The notes: generated from the sequence alone by a model not told the origin. Shown: positions 45,439 through 56,107, counted from the first letter of the stretch. The stretch: DNA of 64,000 bases from Legionella drozanskii LLAP-1 (GCF_001467585.1 NZ_LNXY01000027.1:539332-603331), one strand, 5' to 3'. A program made the numbers and translations.

Positions 45439-46953
45439 TTAACCAAAATTGTTTGGGTTCTGATATATAGGTTGTTGTCCGCCTGGTTGATAAGGATAAC
45501 ATCCTTGAGGAATATAAGGGTTAAATCCAGGATATGGAGGCTGCTGGAAGGGAACTTGCTGCTGAGTAGAGGAATAAAACTGCTGATGACCATCATGCTG
45601 CTGTTGTGGATAAAACTGCTGCTGACCGCCATGCTGCTGTTGTGGGTAAAACTGCTGCTGACCGCTATGCTGCTGTTGGGAATAGAACTGTTGCGGTTGT
45701 TGTGGATAGTAATGATGTCCAGAGTACGGTACAAAGTAGGGAGGAGGTACATCATCTGATGGTTCTATATCCTCTTCTCTAGTATCTTCTGATGAATTAT
45801 AATGGTCATGATTAGAAGCCTGATATTGTTCTTTTGATAAAGGTCGCAAATCAAAATTCATTTGAACACCACCAACTTCTATCTCAATTTTTGCTAATTT
45901 ACCACGCCGCAAGTCTCTAACTTGATCTAAAATCTCTTGCTTATCACTGTTAAATAAGCGAGTAATATAGTAAGGCATATCCCCCTTACCTAATTTCTGG
46001 CGAAGAGCTGCTATTGCACATTTTACTTTTATCGGATCAAGATTCTGCTCAATTAAATTGGCTTCTTCCGCTTTAGTAAGAGTAAATCGAGAATCTGTAG
46101 GATCAAGCGCATCAGAATTTCTTATTGTAAGGAGTTTAGTTTGTAGGGTATTAGTAATAAAACAACCGGCACCAGCACCGATTAATGTTAAGCAGATCAC
46201 GCCTAAAATCACCATACCAACAGGATTTGCACCTGCAGCAACAGCCAAAGCGGTTATAGGTGCAGCAAGAAAGGCAGCAGTCAGCCAGCCTGATGCAGCA
46301 CCAAAGGCTACAGCACTCAACATGGATATCATTGCCTGCCATAAACCTTCGTTATGCCACAAACGCTCCATAGAGTCAAAAAATTCAACAAAAAGATAAG
46401 CAAGGGCAATCAAAGTCAAAATAATTGCTACGGTACAAAGTAATAACAAAAGCAGAAAAGCCCATAAATTAGCTTTATCTTTATCATTAACATTGTTAAG
46501 AGCATCACCAGCAGAATGATCATGAACCCCGCCGACAGCGATAGCACCGACACCATGCAAATGATGATGATAAGTAAGACTATCTAGCAAAGACCAATAG
46601 AAAATGGCATCCAGAGTAGAACAATAACAGTAATCCTCATTACTTTTAAACTCTTTTATTTGGATAAGAGTAAACATAATTGGTGGGAAAAACAATTGTG
46701 GTGAACTTGCTTCTTCTTTAGGTAATACAGCGACTAAAAAGGTATCAAGTACTGCTTTCGCTTTTTGCCATTCTCCATCAGGTAGACCGTATAAAGAACT
46801 ATCTTGATTATATCTTAGATTGAATTCAAATTTTTCACGTATAAACTTAGAAATCTCATTGATAGATTTCCCTTCCGCCTGTAATTTCTGAAAATCTTTT
46901 AACATACTCAGTTGAAATTGAGTAAGTAAATTGTCGGTAAACTTATCCGCCAT
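45439..46953 (-). CDS. Uncharacterised membrane protein with Gln/Pro/Tyr-rich repeat tail
   Basis: A 504-residue protein with no recognised family. It has a soluble N-terminal part (about 1-150), hydrophobic segments at about 165-190 and 215-280, a charged linker, and a tail (about 400-504) of QQQFYPQQQHGG-like repeats. Three 12-residue copies are encoded by an exact 36-bp minisatellite (45579-45686). A GGGAGA ribosome site precedes the ATG. It lies 17 nt downstream of ppiD on the same strand and may share its transcript. Low-complexity tails like this often vary in length between strains. Confidence 0.78.
   Translation of the reverse strand: MADKFTDNLLTQFQLSMLKDFQKLQAEGKSINEISKFIREKFEFNLRYNQDSSLYGLPDGEWQKAKAVLDTFLVAVLPKEEASSPQLFFPPIMFTLIQIKEFKSNEDYCYCSTLDAIFYWSLLDSLTYHHHLHGVGAIAVGGVHDHSAGDALNNVNDKDKANLWAFLLLLLLCTVAIILTLIALAYLFVEFFDSMERLWHNEGLWQAMISMLSAVAFGAASGWLTAAFLAAPITALAVAAGANPVGMVILGVICLTLIGAGAGCFITNTLQTKLLTIRNSDALDPTDSRFTLTKAEEANLIEQNLDPIKVKCAIAALRQKLGKGDMPYYITRLFNSDKQEILDQVRDLRRGKLAKIEIEVGGVQMNFDLRPLSKEQYQASNHDHYNSSEDTREEDIEPSDDVPPPYFVPYSGHHYYPQQPQQFYSQQQHSGQQQFYPQQQHGGQQQFYPQQQHDGHQQFYSSTQQQVPFQQPPYPGFNPYIPQGCYPYQPGGQQPIYQNPNNFG
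45579..45686. repeat. 36-bp tandem repeat, three copies
   Basis: Three adjacent 36-bp units at 45579-45614, 45615-45650 and 45651-45686 differ at only a few positions, with a decayed fourth. They encode the 12-residue repeat of the membrane protein tail and keep its reading frame, so gain or loss of a unit changes length without frameshift. Confidence 0.85.
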
Positions 46954-46970
46954 TTAAATCTCCCTGGTAA

Positions 46971-48848
46971 TTAAGGGTTCTGAATTTTTGAAGCGGCGAC
47001 TAAATGGTTAATGTACAAATCATAATCCATAACACCATAGTTCGCTTCAATCTGTTGGGCTATACTGCCTTGCTGTTCTTTATCTAGTAATTTCAATTGT
47101 CCGTCATTAATTTTCTTTAAACGCACAATCACATAATTGCCATTAGTTAAACCTCGGCCATTATAACTATTAGTGCGAGGCAAGCTAAACGCTAAATCGT
47201 TAATCGCAACATCGGCTTTATCGGTATCGCGTGTTGCTTTTTCGATTTCGTGCCATTGCAATTGCTTGTCTTTTATTAATTTCTCTCGCAGATTACCATT
47301 TTCCTTATTTGATAATAATTCAGTGCCTAGCTGCTTTGCTTGTTTTTCAGCATCTATAAGTGCTAATTTTTTAGCAATAAAATCTTTGACTTCTGCTAAT
47401 GGTTTTTCTGCAGCAGGAAGGTGTTGATTAACTCGTAAAACGAGAACAGAGTCATTATCAAGCTGTATTGGATCGCTATTATTACCAAGTCCCAAAACAT
47501 CATGGCTAAATGCAGCATTAATTATCTGCTTATTTTTGGTTAAATCAGTACTGCCACCCTGACGCGAAAAAGCTTCGGTATGTTCAACTGGTAGCTTTAA
47601 AGCATCTGCAACGGGATTTAGTGAATCAGGACTTTGATAGCTCAGATCACCAAGTTGTTCTAGAGCTCGGGCATATTGTGCCTGAGTAAGATCTGAAACT
47701 AATTGTTCTTTTATATTGGCTTGTACTTCTTCCAGAGGCTTCACTGTTGCAGGCTTGTAAGCTATAAGTTTAAAAAGCTCATACCCATGAGGTGATTTGA
47801 CCGGCGGAGTAATTTGTCCTGGTTGTGTTAAATTCGCCAAAGTTTTATCAAACCCTGATTGACCAGCCACTAACCAAGGAAGCAATCCACCATTGGCGAT
47901 TGATAATTTATCATCTGAGCTTGCTTTGACAAAATCCGCGAATTTTGCGGGGTTATTTTGTAAGGCTTGATAAGTTTCTTCTGCTTTTTGTTTCACCTGA
48001 TTTTGTACTTCTTCTGAAGCATCTTCAGGGACAGCAAAAAGAATATGTGCTACCTGCCACTGAGCTGGAGTCTGAAAACTACTTTGATTCTCATCATAAT
48101 AGCGTTTTAGATCTTCGAGACTCACTTGAACCTTGTTTTTCATCTCTTGTGTGGATAAAAGAACAAAATCAATACTAACCTTTTCAGGAGTTAAAAATTC
48201 TTTCTGATGATGCTGGTAATAATCATTAATTACGCCGTCAGAAACTTGACTGTTTTGGGTAAACAAGCTGGTAGGAATTTCTAAATAATCGTAATCCCGT
48301 GTTTGCATATAAAGTTTAACAAAACGTTTAATCTCAGCGGGTAGAACAAAAGAGCTACCTATGAATGCAAATCGTTGTTGATTAAGCAACATGCCCTGTT
48401 TTACTTCGTTCTGAAAAGATTCATGAGTAAACATCGCGTTAGTCAAGGCTTGTTGATATCTTTCTTGAGAAAAATGACCATCTTGTTGAAACTGCGGAAT
48501 ATTTAGAATTGCAGCATTCGCTTGATCTCTACTGACTTCAAAACCGGCTTTTCTTGCGGCTTGCACACTGACTTCATTAGTAATCATGTCAGTTAGTACT
48601 TGCTTCTTGAGCGTTGCTTCAGTAGCAGCTGTGAATTGCGAAGGATCGCGTTGCTGGCGAGCTCGGCGATAGTTATTTTCAAAAGCCTGTTTGCTTATAG
48701 GATGCCCATTCACATCAACTTCGATATCCGAGGTTTGATGAGACTGCATGAAGTAATCTACTCCGAATAATGTAAAGGTAACAGCAATCAGAATAATAAC
48801 TACCCAGGCTATAACACCCTGTATGCGTTCGTTCAGCTTCTGCAACAT
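46971..48848 (-). CDS. ppiD: Periplasmic folding chaperone PpiD
   Basis: An inner-membrane-anchored parvulin-type chaperone helping outer-membrane and secreted proteins leave the Sec translocon. It has a single N-terminal membrane segment (about 12-34), a SurA-like N-domain (about 40-200), a parvulin PPIase domain (about 262-360; AQWQVAHILFAVPED, GGLLPWLV) and a C-terminal chaperone part. The frame extends to 48908, but that end runs through the tRNA-Asp terminator, so the ATG at 48848 (MLQKLNERIQG) is used. Length about 625. It follows the tRNA pair downstream of hupB. Confidence 0.94.
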   Translation of the reverse strand: MLQKLNERIQGVIAWVVIILIAVTFTLFGVDYFMQSHQTSDIEVDVNGHPISKQAFENNYRRARQQRDPSQFTAATEATLKKQVLTDMITNEVSVQAARKAGFEVSRDQANAAILNIPQFQQDGHFSQERYQQALTNAMFTHESFQNEVKQGMLLNQQRFAFIGSSFVLPAEIKRFVKLYMQTRDYDYLEIPTSLFTQNSQVSDGVINDYYQHHQKEFLTPEKVSIDFVLLSTQEMKNKVQVSLEDLKRYYDENQSSFQTPAQWQVAHILFAVPEDASEEVQNQVKQKAEETYQALQNNPAKFADFVKASSDDKLSIANGGLLPWLVAGQSGFDKTLANLTQPGQITPPVKSPHGYELFKLIAYKPATVKPLEEVQANIKEQLVSDLTQAQYARALEQLGDLSYQSPDSLNPVADALKLPVEHTEAFSRQGGSTDLTKNKQIINAAFSHDVLGLGNNSDPIQLDNDSVLVLRVNQHLPAAEKPLAEVKDFIAKKLALIDAEKQAKQLGTELLSNKENGNLREKLIKDKQLQWHEIEKATRDTDKADVAINDLAFSLPRTNSYNGRGLTNGNYVIVRLKKINDGQLKLLDKEQQGSIAQQIEANYGVMDYDLYINHLVAASKIQNP

Positions 48849-48898
48849 GTTCGAAATTCCATATTTGGTAAATTCGCAAGGAAATGCTTGATAAAAAA

Positions 48899-48918
48899 AA
48901 CGCGCCATTCGGCGCGTT
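48899..48918 (-). terminator. Terminator after tRNA-Asp
   Basis: Eight-base stem AACGCGCC/GGCGCGTT with an ATTC loop, preceded on the plus strand by a run of A that gives a U-tract on the minus transcript. It ends the hupB-tRNA-Val-tRNA-Asp transcript and lies upstream of ppiD. Confidence 0.85.
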
Positions 48919-48922
48919 AATC

Positions 48923-48999
48923 TGGCGGAGTGGACGGGGCTCGAACCCGCGACCCCCGGCGTGACAGGCCGGTATTCTAACCAACTGAACTACCACTCC
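48923..48999 (-). tRNA. tRNA-Asp (anticodon GUC)
   Basis: The minus-strand cloverleaf starts GGAGTGGTAGTTC, with anticodon GTC in CTGTCAC and an encoded CCA. It is 6 nt from tRNA-Val, and its terminator lies 5 nt further on. Confidence 0.97.
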
Positions 49000-49005
49000 T
49001 ATTCT

Positions 49006-49081
49006 TGGTGGGTGCTGCAGGGATCGAACCTGCGACCCTCGCCTTGTAAGGGCGATGCTCTCCCAGCTGAGCTAAGCACCC
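49006..49081 (-). tRNA. tRNA-Val (anticodon UAC)
   Basis: The minus-strand cloverleaf starts GGGTGCTTAGCTC, with anticodon TAC in CTTACAA, T-arm AGGTTCGATCC and an encoded CCA. Its 5' end is only 6 nt after the hupB stop codon, leaving no space for its own promoter. Confidence 0.97.
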
Positions 49082-49087
49082 AAAATT

Positions 49088-49369
49088 TTAGCTTTCTTGT
49101 ACAGCTTCTTTCAAAGCCTTACCAGCTTTAAATTTAGCAACTCTTGAAGCTTTTATTTCAATCGTTGCACCAGTCTGCGGATTTCTACCTGTTCGCGCAG
49201 AACGGTTGCCGGTGGAGAAAGAACCGAAACCTGGCAATACTACCTGATCACCTTTCTTTAAAGCGTCAGTAACTGTCATCATAAAAGTATCGAGAACTCG
49301 GCTAGCGTCTGCTTTAGTTAGACCAGAACCACTTGCAATTGCTTCAATCAATTCACTCTTATTCATCAT
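49088..49369 (-). CDS. hupB: DNA-binding protein HU-beta
   Basis: A histone-like nucleoid protein of 93 residues with the full HU fold: KSELIEAIA start, LPGFGSF and the arm motif RTGRNPQTG (IHF/HU signature), ending [14 protein letters not shown]. Met2 at 49366 is an alternative start. It is followed by tRNA-Val and lies in the lon-hupB-ppiD order. Confidence 0.97.
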   Translation of the reverse strand: MMNKSELIEAIASGSGLTKADASRVLDTFMMTVTDALKKGDQVVLPGFGSFSTGNRSARTGRNPQTGATIEIKASRVAKFKAGKALKEAVQES

Positions 49370-49492
49370 TTCCCCTATCAGTTATTCTTCCTTTAGCCGA
49401 GGCGATTAAAACAGAATCATTTACCTCAGTCAAGCAGTCACATCCTTGCATCGCCCGCCAGTAGCGGGCAACGGAGTGAAATATACCCGGTA

Positions 49493-51940
49493 TTAATGAG
49501 CGTGTAAATCCTTATTTTTATTTTTTTTAGAACTTTCGCTCGAAATAATCTTAGAAGAGCCTGATTCGGAAGAATTTCCAATAGGACTACGCTGTAAAGC
49601 GAGCTCTAAAACCTCTTCAATCGTTTTTACAGGATGAATTACAAGCTTTTTCAGCACATTATCTGGAATCTCTTCAAGGTCTTTGCGATTTTCCTCAGGA
49701 ATAAGAACATGTTTGATTCCACCACGGTGAGCGGCGAGAAGTTTCTCTTTTAAACCACCAATAGGAAGAACTTGACCACGTAAGGTGATTTCGCCTGTCA
49801 TTGCGACATCTGCGCGAACCGGTATTTGTGTGACCACCGAAACAAGTGCGGTACACATACCGATACCAGCGCTAGGCCCATCTTTAGGAGTTGCCCCTTC
49901 TGGAACATGGACATGGAAATCATTCTTTTCGTAAAAATCTTCAGCTAAATTAAACGATTTAGCCCGAGATCTCACCACAGTCATAGCCGCCTGAATAGAT
50001 TCCTGCATGACTTCACCTAACTGACCTGTATGAGTCGTTTTACCTTTACCTGGCATCATGGATGCCTCGATAGTCAGTAATTCCCCTCCTACACTTGTCC
50101 AAGCAAGGCCTGTCACTTGACCAACCTGATCAAATTCTTCAGCAAGACCATAGCGGAATTTTTTTACACCAAGATACTTTTCAATATTAGTGCGAGTTAC
50201 TGAGACTTTTTTGACGCGTTTTCCTGTTAAAATTTCTTTTACTACTTTTCTACAAATACTAGCTATATCACGCTCAAGGTTACGTACCCCAGCCTCACGT
50301 GTGTAATGACGCACGATCTCGCGAAGCGCACTTTCTCCAATACTTATTTCCTCAGGTTTAAGCCCATTTAGAACCAGTTGTTTGGGTACTAAGTAACTCT
50401 CAGCAATATTTATTTTTTCATCTTCTGTATACCCTGCCAAGCGGATAACTTCCATCCGATCAAGCAGTGGTGCCGGAATTTCTAAGGAATTTGCCGTTGC
50501 AATAAACATTACATCACTCAAGTCATAATCCACTTCTAGATAATGATCGTTGAACGTATGATTTTGCTCCGGATCAAGAACTTCCAACAAGGCAGAAGCA
50601 GGGTCGCCACGAAAATCCATCGCCATTTTATCGACTTCATCAAGCATGATAAGCGGATTTTTTACCCCGGCTTTACATAATTTTTGAATAATTTTTCCAG
50701 GCATAGAACCAATATAGGTGCGTCGATGGCCACGAATCTCAGCCTCATCCCTTACGCCCCCTAAAGCGATACGAATAAAAGTTCTTCCAGTTGCGTTAGC
50801 AATCGATTGACCCAAAGAAGTTTTGCCCACTCCAGGTGGTCCAACCAAACACAAAATAGGGCCTTTTAAGCGTTTTACACGCTGTTGAACAGCTAGATAT
50901 TCAATAATGCGCTCTTTGACTTTCTCAAGACCATAATGCTCTTTATCTAGCAATTTTTCAGCCTTACGTAAATCAAATTGAATTTTGTTTTTTCTCTTCC
51001 ATGGCACACTGAGCATCCAATCCAAATAATTGCGAATGACGGTTGCTTCAGCTGACATCGGTGACATCATCTTCAATTTTTGCAGTTCCGCTAGCGATTT
51101 TTCTTTCGCTTCTTTTGGCATACCCGCTTTGTTTATAGAGGCTTCCAACTGTTCTAATTCATTGCCTTCTTCCCCAAGCTCACCGAGTTCTTTTTGAATC
51201 GCTTTCATTTGCTCGTTAAGATAGTATTCTCTTTGACTTTTTTCCATCTGTCGTTTTACGCGTCCACGGACCCGTTTTTCAACATGCAACAGATCGATTT
51301 CGCCTTCAATAGCGGCCATTAATCGTTCTAAACGTGTGCCTACATCGACAATTTCTAGTAAATCCTGCTTATCATCTACTTTTAAGCTCAGGTGGGCTGC
51401 GATTGTATCGGCAAGGCGACCTGGCTCTTCAATGCTTGTTAAAGAACTTAACACTTCTGGCGGAATTTTCTTATTAAGTTTAATGTATTGCTCAAATTGA
51501 GACATCAAAGAGCGCATTAAAATTTCAATTTCCTGTTCTTTTAAAGAGTCGCTGATCTCATCGATCGGCTCTAAGTGAGCTTCCAAGAACCCATTTTCCT
51601 GGGTGTATTGAATAACTTTGGCACGTTGTTCCCCTTCTACAAGAACTTTCACGGTGCCATCAGGAAGTTTCAGCAACTGCAAAACACTGGAAACGGTTCC
51701 TATGTTATAAACATCTTCGGGACTCGGATCGTCATTAGAGGATTTTCGTTGTGCAACTAAGAAAATTTGCTTGTTATCCACCATAGCAGCTTCTAATGCT
51801 TTAATGGATTTTTCGCGCCCTACAAATAAAGGAATGACCATATGCGGGTAAACTACAACATCCCTGAGAGGTAATACAGGTAAAGGTGACATTACTTCAT
51901 TTTTAGACGGCATGATTTCATTTTCGCTTTCGCTAGACAT
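49493..51940 (-). CDS. lon: ATP-dependent protease Lon
   Basis: A serine-lysine AAA+ protease degrading misfolded and regulatory proteins. It has an N-terminal substrate domain ([23 protein letters not shown]), Walker A GPPGVGKT (about 356-363), Walker [11 protein letters not shown], and a protease domain with the catalytic serine in KDGPSAG and the lysine in [12 protein letters not shown]. Its 815 residues match. The C-terminal tail is Ser/Lys-rich. It is the neighbour of clpX and hupB. Confidence 0.98.
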   Translation of the reverse strand: MSSESENEIMPSKNEVMSPLPVLPLRDVVVYPHMVIPLFVGREKSIKALEAAMVDNKQIFLVAQRKSSNDDPSPEDVYNIGTVSSVLQLLKLPDGTVKVLVEGEQRAKVIQYTQENGFLEAHLEPIDEISDSLKEQEIEILMRSLMSQFEQYIKLNKKIPPEVLSSLTSIEEPGRLADTIAAHLSLKVDDKQDLLEIVDVGTRLERLMAAIEGEIDLLHVEKRVRGRVKRQMEKSQREYYLNEQMKAIQKELGELGEEGNELEQLEASINKAGMPKEAKEKSLAELQKLKMMSPMSAEATVIRNYLDWMLSVPWKRKNKIQFDLRKAEKLLDKEHYGLEKVKERIIEYLAVQQRVKRLKGPILCLVGPPGVGKTSLGQSIANATGRTFIRIALGGVRDEAEIRGHRRTYIGSMPGKIIQKLCKAGVKNPLIMLDEVDKMAMDFRGDPASALLEVLDPEQNHTFNDHYLEVDYDLSDVMFIATANSLEIPAPLLDRMEVIRLAGYTEDEKINIAESYLVPKQLVLNGLKPEEISIGESALREIVRHYTREAGVRNLERDIASICRKVVKEILTGKRVKKVSVTRTNIEKYLGVKKFRYGLAEEFDQVGQVTGLAWTSVGGELLTIEASMMPGKGKTTHTGQLGEVMQESIQAAMTVVRSRAKSFNLAEDFYEKNDFHVHVPEGATPKDGPSAGIGMCTALVSVVTQIPVRADVAMTGEITLRGQVLPIGGLKEKLLAAHRGGIKHVLIPEENRKDLEEIPDNVLKKLVIHPVKTIEEVLELALQRSPIGNSSESGSSKIISSESSKKNKNKDLHAH

Positions 51941-51999
51941 AATGAGCCCTTATTCAAACGACAATCTTATGAGAAACAGCACAGCCTTTGAGTTGAATT

Positions 52000-52024
52000 G
52001 TTTACTCTCACTTGGAGAGTAAAC
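52000..52024. other. 10-bp stem-loop in the lon leader
   Basis: Arms GTTTACTCTC and GAGAGTAAAC around loop ACTTG, between clpX and lon, 60 nt upstream of the lon start. No T-tract follows on the minus strand. It could stabilise the leader or be a remnant terminator after clpX. Confidence 0.45.
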
Positions 52025-52102
52025 AGAAACTTTAAACCAACTCTACAACAGTTAAATGTAACCAACCGATAATAGAACGGCAACACGCTGCTACACGACT
52101 TC

Positions 52103-53377
52103 TTATTCCCTTCCACCTGCAGCAGATTGTTTGCTTTCCTCACCTTCATAGATAAGGATAGGCTTTCCAGTATTATTGATGACACTTTCATCAATCACCA
52201 CTTTCTTAACCCTTTCAAGAGAAGGTAATTCATACATGGTGTCTAAAAGTATATTTTCAAGGATGGCACGTAAACCTCGAGCACCTATTTTCCTCTCTAA
52301 GGCCTTCTTAGCAATTATGAGAAGTGCTTCATCGCGGAATTCAAGCTCCACATTTTCCATCTTAAATAGAGCATGAAATTGCTTAGTAAGTGCATTTTTA
52401 GGACGAGTGAGGATGTCTACTAATGCTTCTTCATTTAATTCATGTAGTGTTGTCACTACAGGTAATCGTCCTACAAACTCGGGGATCAAACCATATTTCA
52501 CTAAATCTTCAGATTCCAGTTGGTCTAAGATTTTTTCCAAGTCTTTAGAACTTTTTTGGTTTTTCAATTGAGCAGAAAAACCGATACCTGATTTGTCACT
52601 TCGCTCACGAATCACTTTATCAAGTCCAGCAAAAGCGCCGCCACAAATGAATAAAATATTTGAGGTATCAACTTGTAAAAACTCTTGTTGTGGATGCTTA
52701 CGTCCGCCTTGTGGAGGTACTGATGCAATAGTCCCTTCGATTAACTTCAGTAAGGCTTGTTGCACTCCCTCACCTGAAACATCACGAGTAATTGAAGGAT
52801 TATCTGATTTACGCGAAATCTTATCGATTTCGTCGATATATACAATACCCTGTTGGGCTTTATCGACATCGTAATCGCATTTTTGCAATAGCTTTTGAAT
52901 GATATTTTCAACATCTTCACCTACATAGCCTGCTTCCGTTAAGGTTGTTGCATCAGCCATGGTAAATGGAACATTGAGTAATCGAGCTAAAGTTTGAGCC
53001 AGCAGGGTTTTACCACTACCTGTTGGACCAATAAGAAGAATATTACTCTTACCTAATTCGATACCATCTTCTGTTTTGTGATGTAATCGTTTGTAATGGT
53101 TATAGACAGCAACCGACAATACTTTTTTAGCATGAGGTTGACCAATAACGTACTCGTCAAGAAAATTGGAAATTTCTTTAGGTGTTGGCAAATGGGTTTC
53201 AGCTTCTTCAGGTGTTTCCTGAGTCTCTTCACGGATAATGTCATTGCAAAGCTCAACACATTCGTCACAAACAAAAACGGAAGGGCCGGCAATCAGTTTC
53301 TTTACTTCATGCTGACTCTTTCCACAAAATGAACAATATAAAACTTTTTCGCCATTGCCGTTACCGGTTTTACTCAT
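52103..53377 (-). CDS. clpX: ATP-dependent Clp protease ATPase subunit ClpX
   Basis: The AAA+ unfoldase partner of ClpP. The N-terminal zinc-binding domain has four cysteines ([22 protein letters not shown]). Walker A GPTGSGKT, Walker [11 protein letters not shown] and the GYVGEDVEN pore loop region are intact, and 424 residues is standard. It is separated from clpP by 133 nt and lies upstream of lon. Confidence 0.98.
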   Translation of the reverse strand: MSKTGNGNGEKVLYCSFCGKSQHEVKKLIAGPSVFVCDECVELCNDIIREETQETPEEAETHLPTPKEISNFLDEYVIGQPHAKKVLSVAVYNHYKRLHHKTEDGIELGKSNILLIGPTGSGKTLLAQTLARLLNVPFTMADATTLTEAGYVGEDVENIIQKLLQKCDYDVDKAQQGIVYIDEIDKISRKSDNPSITRDVSGEGVQQALLKLIEGTIASVPPQGGRKHPQQEFLQVDTSNILFICGGAFAGLDKVIRERSDKSGIGFSAQLKNQKSSKDLEKILDQLESEDLVKYGLIPEFVGRLPVVTTLHELNEEALVDILTRPKNALTKQFHALFKMENVELEFRDEALLIIAKKALERKIGARGLRAILENILLDTMYELPSLERVKKVVIDESVINNTGKPILIYEGEESKQSAAGGRE

Positions 53378-53510
53378 CTACAAACCCCTTTCTTACTGCT
53401 ATCTAGCCCAAACTAGATACTCTAGTAAAATTTTAGACAATTGAAATAATAACGCCAGTAAAATTGCCAATTTGTTAACAACTATAACAAATTGGCAAGC
53501 TTATTATAGA

Positions 53511-54146
53511 CTATTCAACTGTAGCTATCGCTTCGCGATCGTAGAGTACCTTATCGATTAAACCATATTCACAAGCCTGAGTTGCACTCATAAAGTTATC
53601 GCGCTCAGTATCTCGCATAATTTGATCGGACGTTTTTTTAGTATGTTTAGCCATAATGCTATTCAAACGTTCACGAACAGCTAAAGTTTCGCGGGCATGA
53701 ATTTCAATATCAGTCGCCTGTCCTCGGTAGCCACCTAAAGGTTGGTGAATCATTACACGAGAATTTGGTAAACAAAAACGTTTACCATCAGCACCAGCAC
53801 AAAGCAATAAGGCGGCAGCACTTGCTGCCTGACCAATACAGAGAGTACTGACATCAGGCTTAATAAATTGCATTGTGTCATAGATTGCAAGCCCAGCAGT
53901 AACCACACCACCTGGTGAATTAATATACAGAGAAATATCTTTCTCAGGGTTTTCTGACTCTAAAAACAATAGCTGAGCGACAACCAAATTCGCCATATGA
54001 TCTTCAACTTCTCCTAAAAGAAAAATAATACGTTCTTTCAAAAGCCTTGAATAAATATCATAGGAGCGCTCACCTCTTGAGGTTTGCTCAATAACCATAG
54101 GTACTAAGCCACTGGCACTTCTAATCAAGTTTTCTGAATAACCCAT
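53511..54146 (-). CDS. clpP: ATP-dependent Clp protease proteolytic subunit
   Basis: A 211-residue serine protease forming the ClpP barrel. Catalytic Ser109 in GQAASAA and His134 in MIHQP are visible, with the acid further on. The loop after the serine is AAALLL instead of the more common MGAFLL. It starts 4 nt after the tig stop, so tig and clpP are coupled. Confidence 0.97.
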   Translation of the reverse strand: MGYSENLIRSASGLVPMVIEQTSRGERSYDIYSRLLKERIIFLLGEVEDHMANLVVAQLLFLESENPEKDISLYINSPGGVVTAGLAIYDTMQFIKPDVSTLCIGQAASAAALLLCAGADGKRFCLPNSRVMIHQPLGGYRGQATDIEIHARETLAVRERLNSIMAKHTKKTSDQIMRDTERDNFMSATQACEYGLIDKVLYDREAIATVE

Positions 54147-54150
54147 CTAT

Positions 54151-55497
54151 TTATTCTCCTTTAGTTTCCTTGGCGGCAGCTTCATTTTCTTTAGTAGGAT
54201 TCATTACAGCATCATAATTCATTGCTTTTTTAACAAGTTTAGCATTTTCACTCATTTTTTCGGCAACGACTTCTTCCATCACTAACGCTTCAATTTCTGC
54301 CAAACGTTCTTTGCTTCCTTGGTACCATGCACGCAGCTCATCAGGATTTTCGTATGCACTTGCGAACTTTTCAATCATCGCATCAACTCTTTCCTTATCA
54401 GCAACAAGTTCATGTTTTTTGACATATTCTGAGAACAGTAAACCTAAATGAACGCGACGTTTTGCCTGCTCTTCGAATAATGAACGAGGGAAATCTGGAA
54501 TTTGCTCATTGTCTGAATGCTCATGACCGAAGAGACGGTGATACATATCATGCTTCAGATGTTCGATTTCTTTATCAATTAGTGCATTGGGCAAGTCGAA
54601 TTGATTAACCGTAAGCAATTTATCAAAAATGCGCTCACGATTCATTGCACTCACGCGACGCTCAAGCTCACGAATCATATTTTCTTTAATATCTTTTTTC
54701 AGCGCATCCATACCGCCTTCTTTAATATTAAATTTCTCAGCAAAAGCATCATCTAATGGAGGTAACTTTCCTTCCAACACTTGATGGATAGTAATTTTAA
54801 AAGTAGCTTCTTTGCCAGCCAATTCTTGATGATTATAGTTTTCTGGGAAAGTGACTTTGATATCGAAGGTTTTATTTTTTTTACCGTCAATTAAACCATC
54901 TTCGAAACCTGGAATCATTGCACCTGAACCGATAACGATTTCGTAGCCTTCAGCTTTACCGCCTTCAAAGGCTTTATCGTTAATGAATCCTTCGAAATCA
55001 ATAATAACTTTGTCATCTTTTGCGGCAGCGCGTGAAACTTCTTGCCATTCTTTGTTCTGCTCGCGCAATTTTTCTATCATTTGGTCTACATCACTGTCTT
55101 TGAGCTCAGCATGGATTACTTCAATTTCGTCCTTATTTAACTCAGTGATGCTCACTTCTGGGAATATCTCGAAAATAGCGGTGTATTTGAAATCTTTCCC
55201 TGATTCAATTTGCTCAGGCTCAACTGCCGGCGAACCAGCAGGCACTAGTTCATTCTGTTGCAATGCTTCGAACAAGGTCGATTGCACCATTTCTCTGGCA
55301 ACTTCCTCGCGCACATTATCGGAAAATCGGCTCTTCACCAGGTGAAACGGTACTTTACCAGGACGAAACCCATCCATTTTTACTTTACGAGCAAGATTAT
55401 GGAGACGAAGGCTCACTTCTTCCTCGACTTTTTCGGTGGGTACCGAAACTGTTACTTTACGTTCCAAACCTTTCAAGGTCTCAACAGAAACTTGCAT
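54151..55497 (-). CDS. tig: Trigger factor
   Basis: A ribosome-bound folding chaperone with peptidyl-prolyl isomerase activity. The N-terminal ribosome-docking signature is [11 protein letters not shown] (about 39-49). The FKBP-like domain is at about 150-245 ([33 protein letters not shown]) and a long helical C-domain follows. Length 448. The start codon is 29 nt after the tRNA-Leu(UAG) 3' end with an AGGTGA ribosome site. Confidence 0.98.
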   Translation of the reverse strand: MQVSVETLKGLERKVTVSVPTEKVEEEVSLRLHNLARKVKMDGFRPGKVPFHLVKSRFSDNVREEVAREMVQSTLFEALQQNELVPAGSPAVEPEQIESGKDFKYTAIFEIFPEVSITELNKDEIEVIHAELKDSDVDQMIEKLREQNKEWQEVSRAAAKDDKVIIDFEGFINDKAFEGGKAEGYEIVIGSGAMIPGFEDGLIDGKKNKTFDIKVTFPENYNHQELAGKEATFKITIHQVLEGKLPPLDDAFAEKFNIKEGGMDALKKDIKENMIRELERRVSAMNRERIFDKLLTVNQFDLPNALIDKEIEHLKHDMYHRLFGHEHSDNEQIPDFPRSLFEEQAKRRVHLGLLFSEYVKKHELVADKERVDAMIEKFASAYENPDELRAWYQGSKERLAEIEALVMEEVVAEKMSENAKLVKKAMNYDAVMNPTKENEAAAKETKGE

Positions 55498-55526
55498 CTA
55501 GTCACCTCTCGGATAATGTCATGAAA

Positions 55527-55611
55527 TGGTGCGAAAGGAGAGACTCGAACTCTCACGGGTTACCCCACTGGAACCTAAATCCAGCGCGTCTACCAGTTCC
55601 GCCACTTTCGC
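55527..55611 (-). tRNA. tRNA-Leu (anticodon UAG)
   Basis: A class II cloverleaf on the minus strand starting GCGAAAGTGGCGGAACTGG, with anticodon TAG in TTTAGGT, a long variable arm and an encoded CCA. It is the last tRNA of the Pro-Arg-His-Leu series and sits directly upstream of tig. Confidence 0.97.
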
Positions 55612-55691
55612 AAATTAGGGTGGAATTATCAAACAGTAAGTCTATCTTGTAAAGACTCAGAATAAATCTTTAGCATAAACATTTCGAAGTC

Positions 55692-55768
55692 TGGGGTGAA
55701 CGATGGGACTCGAACCCACGACAACCGGGATCACAACCCGGGGCTCTACCAACTGAGCTACGCTCACC
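55692..55768 (-). tRNA. tRNA-His (anticodon GUG)
   Basis: The minus-strand cloverleaf starts GGTGAGCGTAGCTC, with anticodon GTG in TTGTGAT and an encoded CCA. The extra 5' G expected for tRNA-His is present in the DNA. Confidence 0.97.
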
Positions 55769-55800
55769 ATTTTTATCTTAAGAGAATCTTGCTCTAAGGC

Positions 55801-55877
55801 TGGCACGCCCGGCAGGATTCGAACCTGCTACCCTCGGCTTAGAAGGCCGATGCTCTATCCAGATGAGCTACGGGCGC
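55801..55877 (-). tRNA. tRNA-Arg (anticodon UCU)
   Basis: The minus-strand cloverleaf starts GCGCCCGTAGCTC, with anticodon TCT in CTTCTAA, T-arm AGGTTCGAATCC and an encoded CCA. Confidence 0.97.
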
Positions 55878-55886
55878 AAAAAAATT

Positions 55887-55963
55887 TGGTCGGGGTGGAG
55901 AGATTCGAACTCCCGACATCCTGCTCCCAAAGCAGGCGCGCTACCAGGCTGCGCTACACCCCG
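55887..55963 (-). tRNA. tRNA-Pro (anticodon UGG)
   Basis: The minus-strand cloverleaf starts CGGGGTGTAGCGCAG, with anticodon TGG in TTTGGGA and an encoded CCA. It is the first tRNA of the operon, just downstream of a consensus-like promoter. Confidence 0.97.
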
Positions 55964-55995
55964 TTTTTAAACCCGTCCCCAAGGACAGAGCGCAA

Positions 55996-56024
55996 ATAAT
56001 ACTCGGAGCTGTACTTGAGGTCAA
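55996..56024 (-). promoter_or_regulatory. Sigma-70 promoter of the tRNA-Pro-Arg-His-Leu operon
   Basis: On the minus strand, TTGACC (56024-56019) and TATTAT (56001-55996) are separated by exactly 17 nt, about 33 nt upstream of tRNA-Pro. A TTGCGC stretch follows the -10, resembling a stringent-type GC-rich discriminator. Confidence 0.75.
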
Positions 56025-56107
56025 TAATTTATTTCGATAAATTTTAAGTTTGCTGCTTGAAGTCAGAATAAGCTAGCATTAGTCTATTCTCTATCACCAA
56101 GTTTTAC

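Noticed and set aside
45472..45759. Plus-strand frame antisense to the minisatellite
   Set aside because: Long repeats without stop codons create open frames on both strands; the minus-strand protein has the ribosome site and membrane domain.
48849..48908. Upstream in-frame extension of ppiD
   Set aside because: It overlaps the tRNA-Asp terminator stem and adds residues before a normal PpiD N-terminus.
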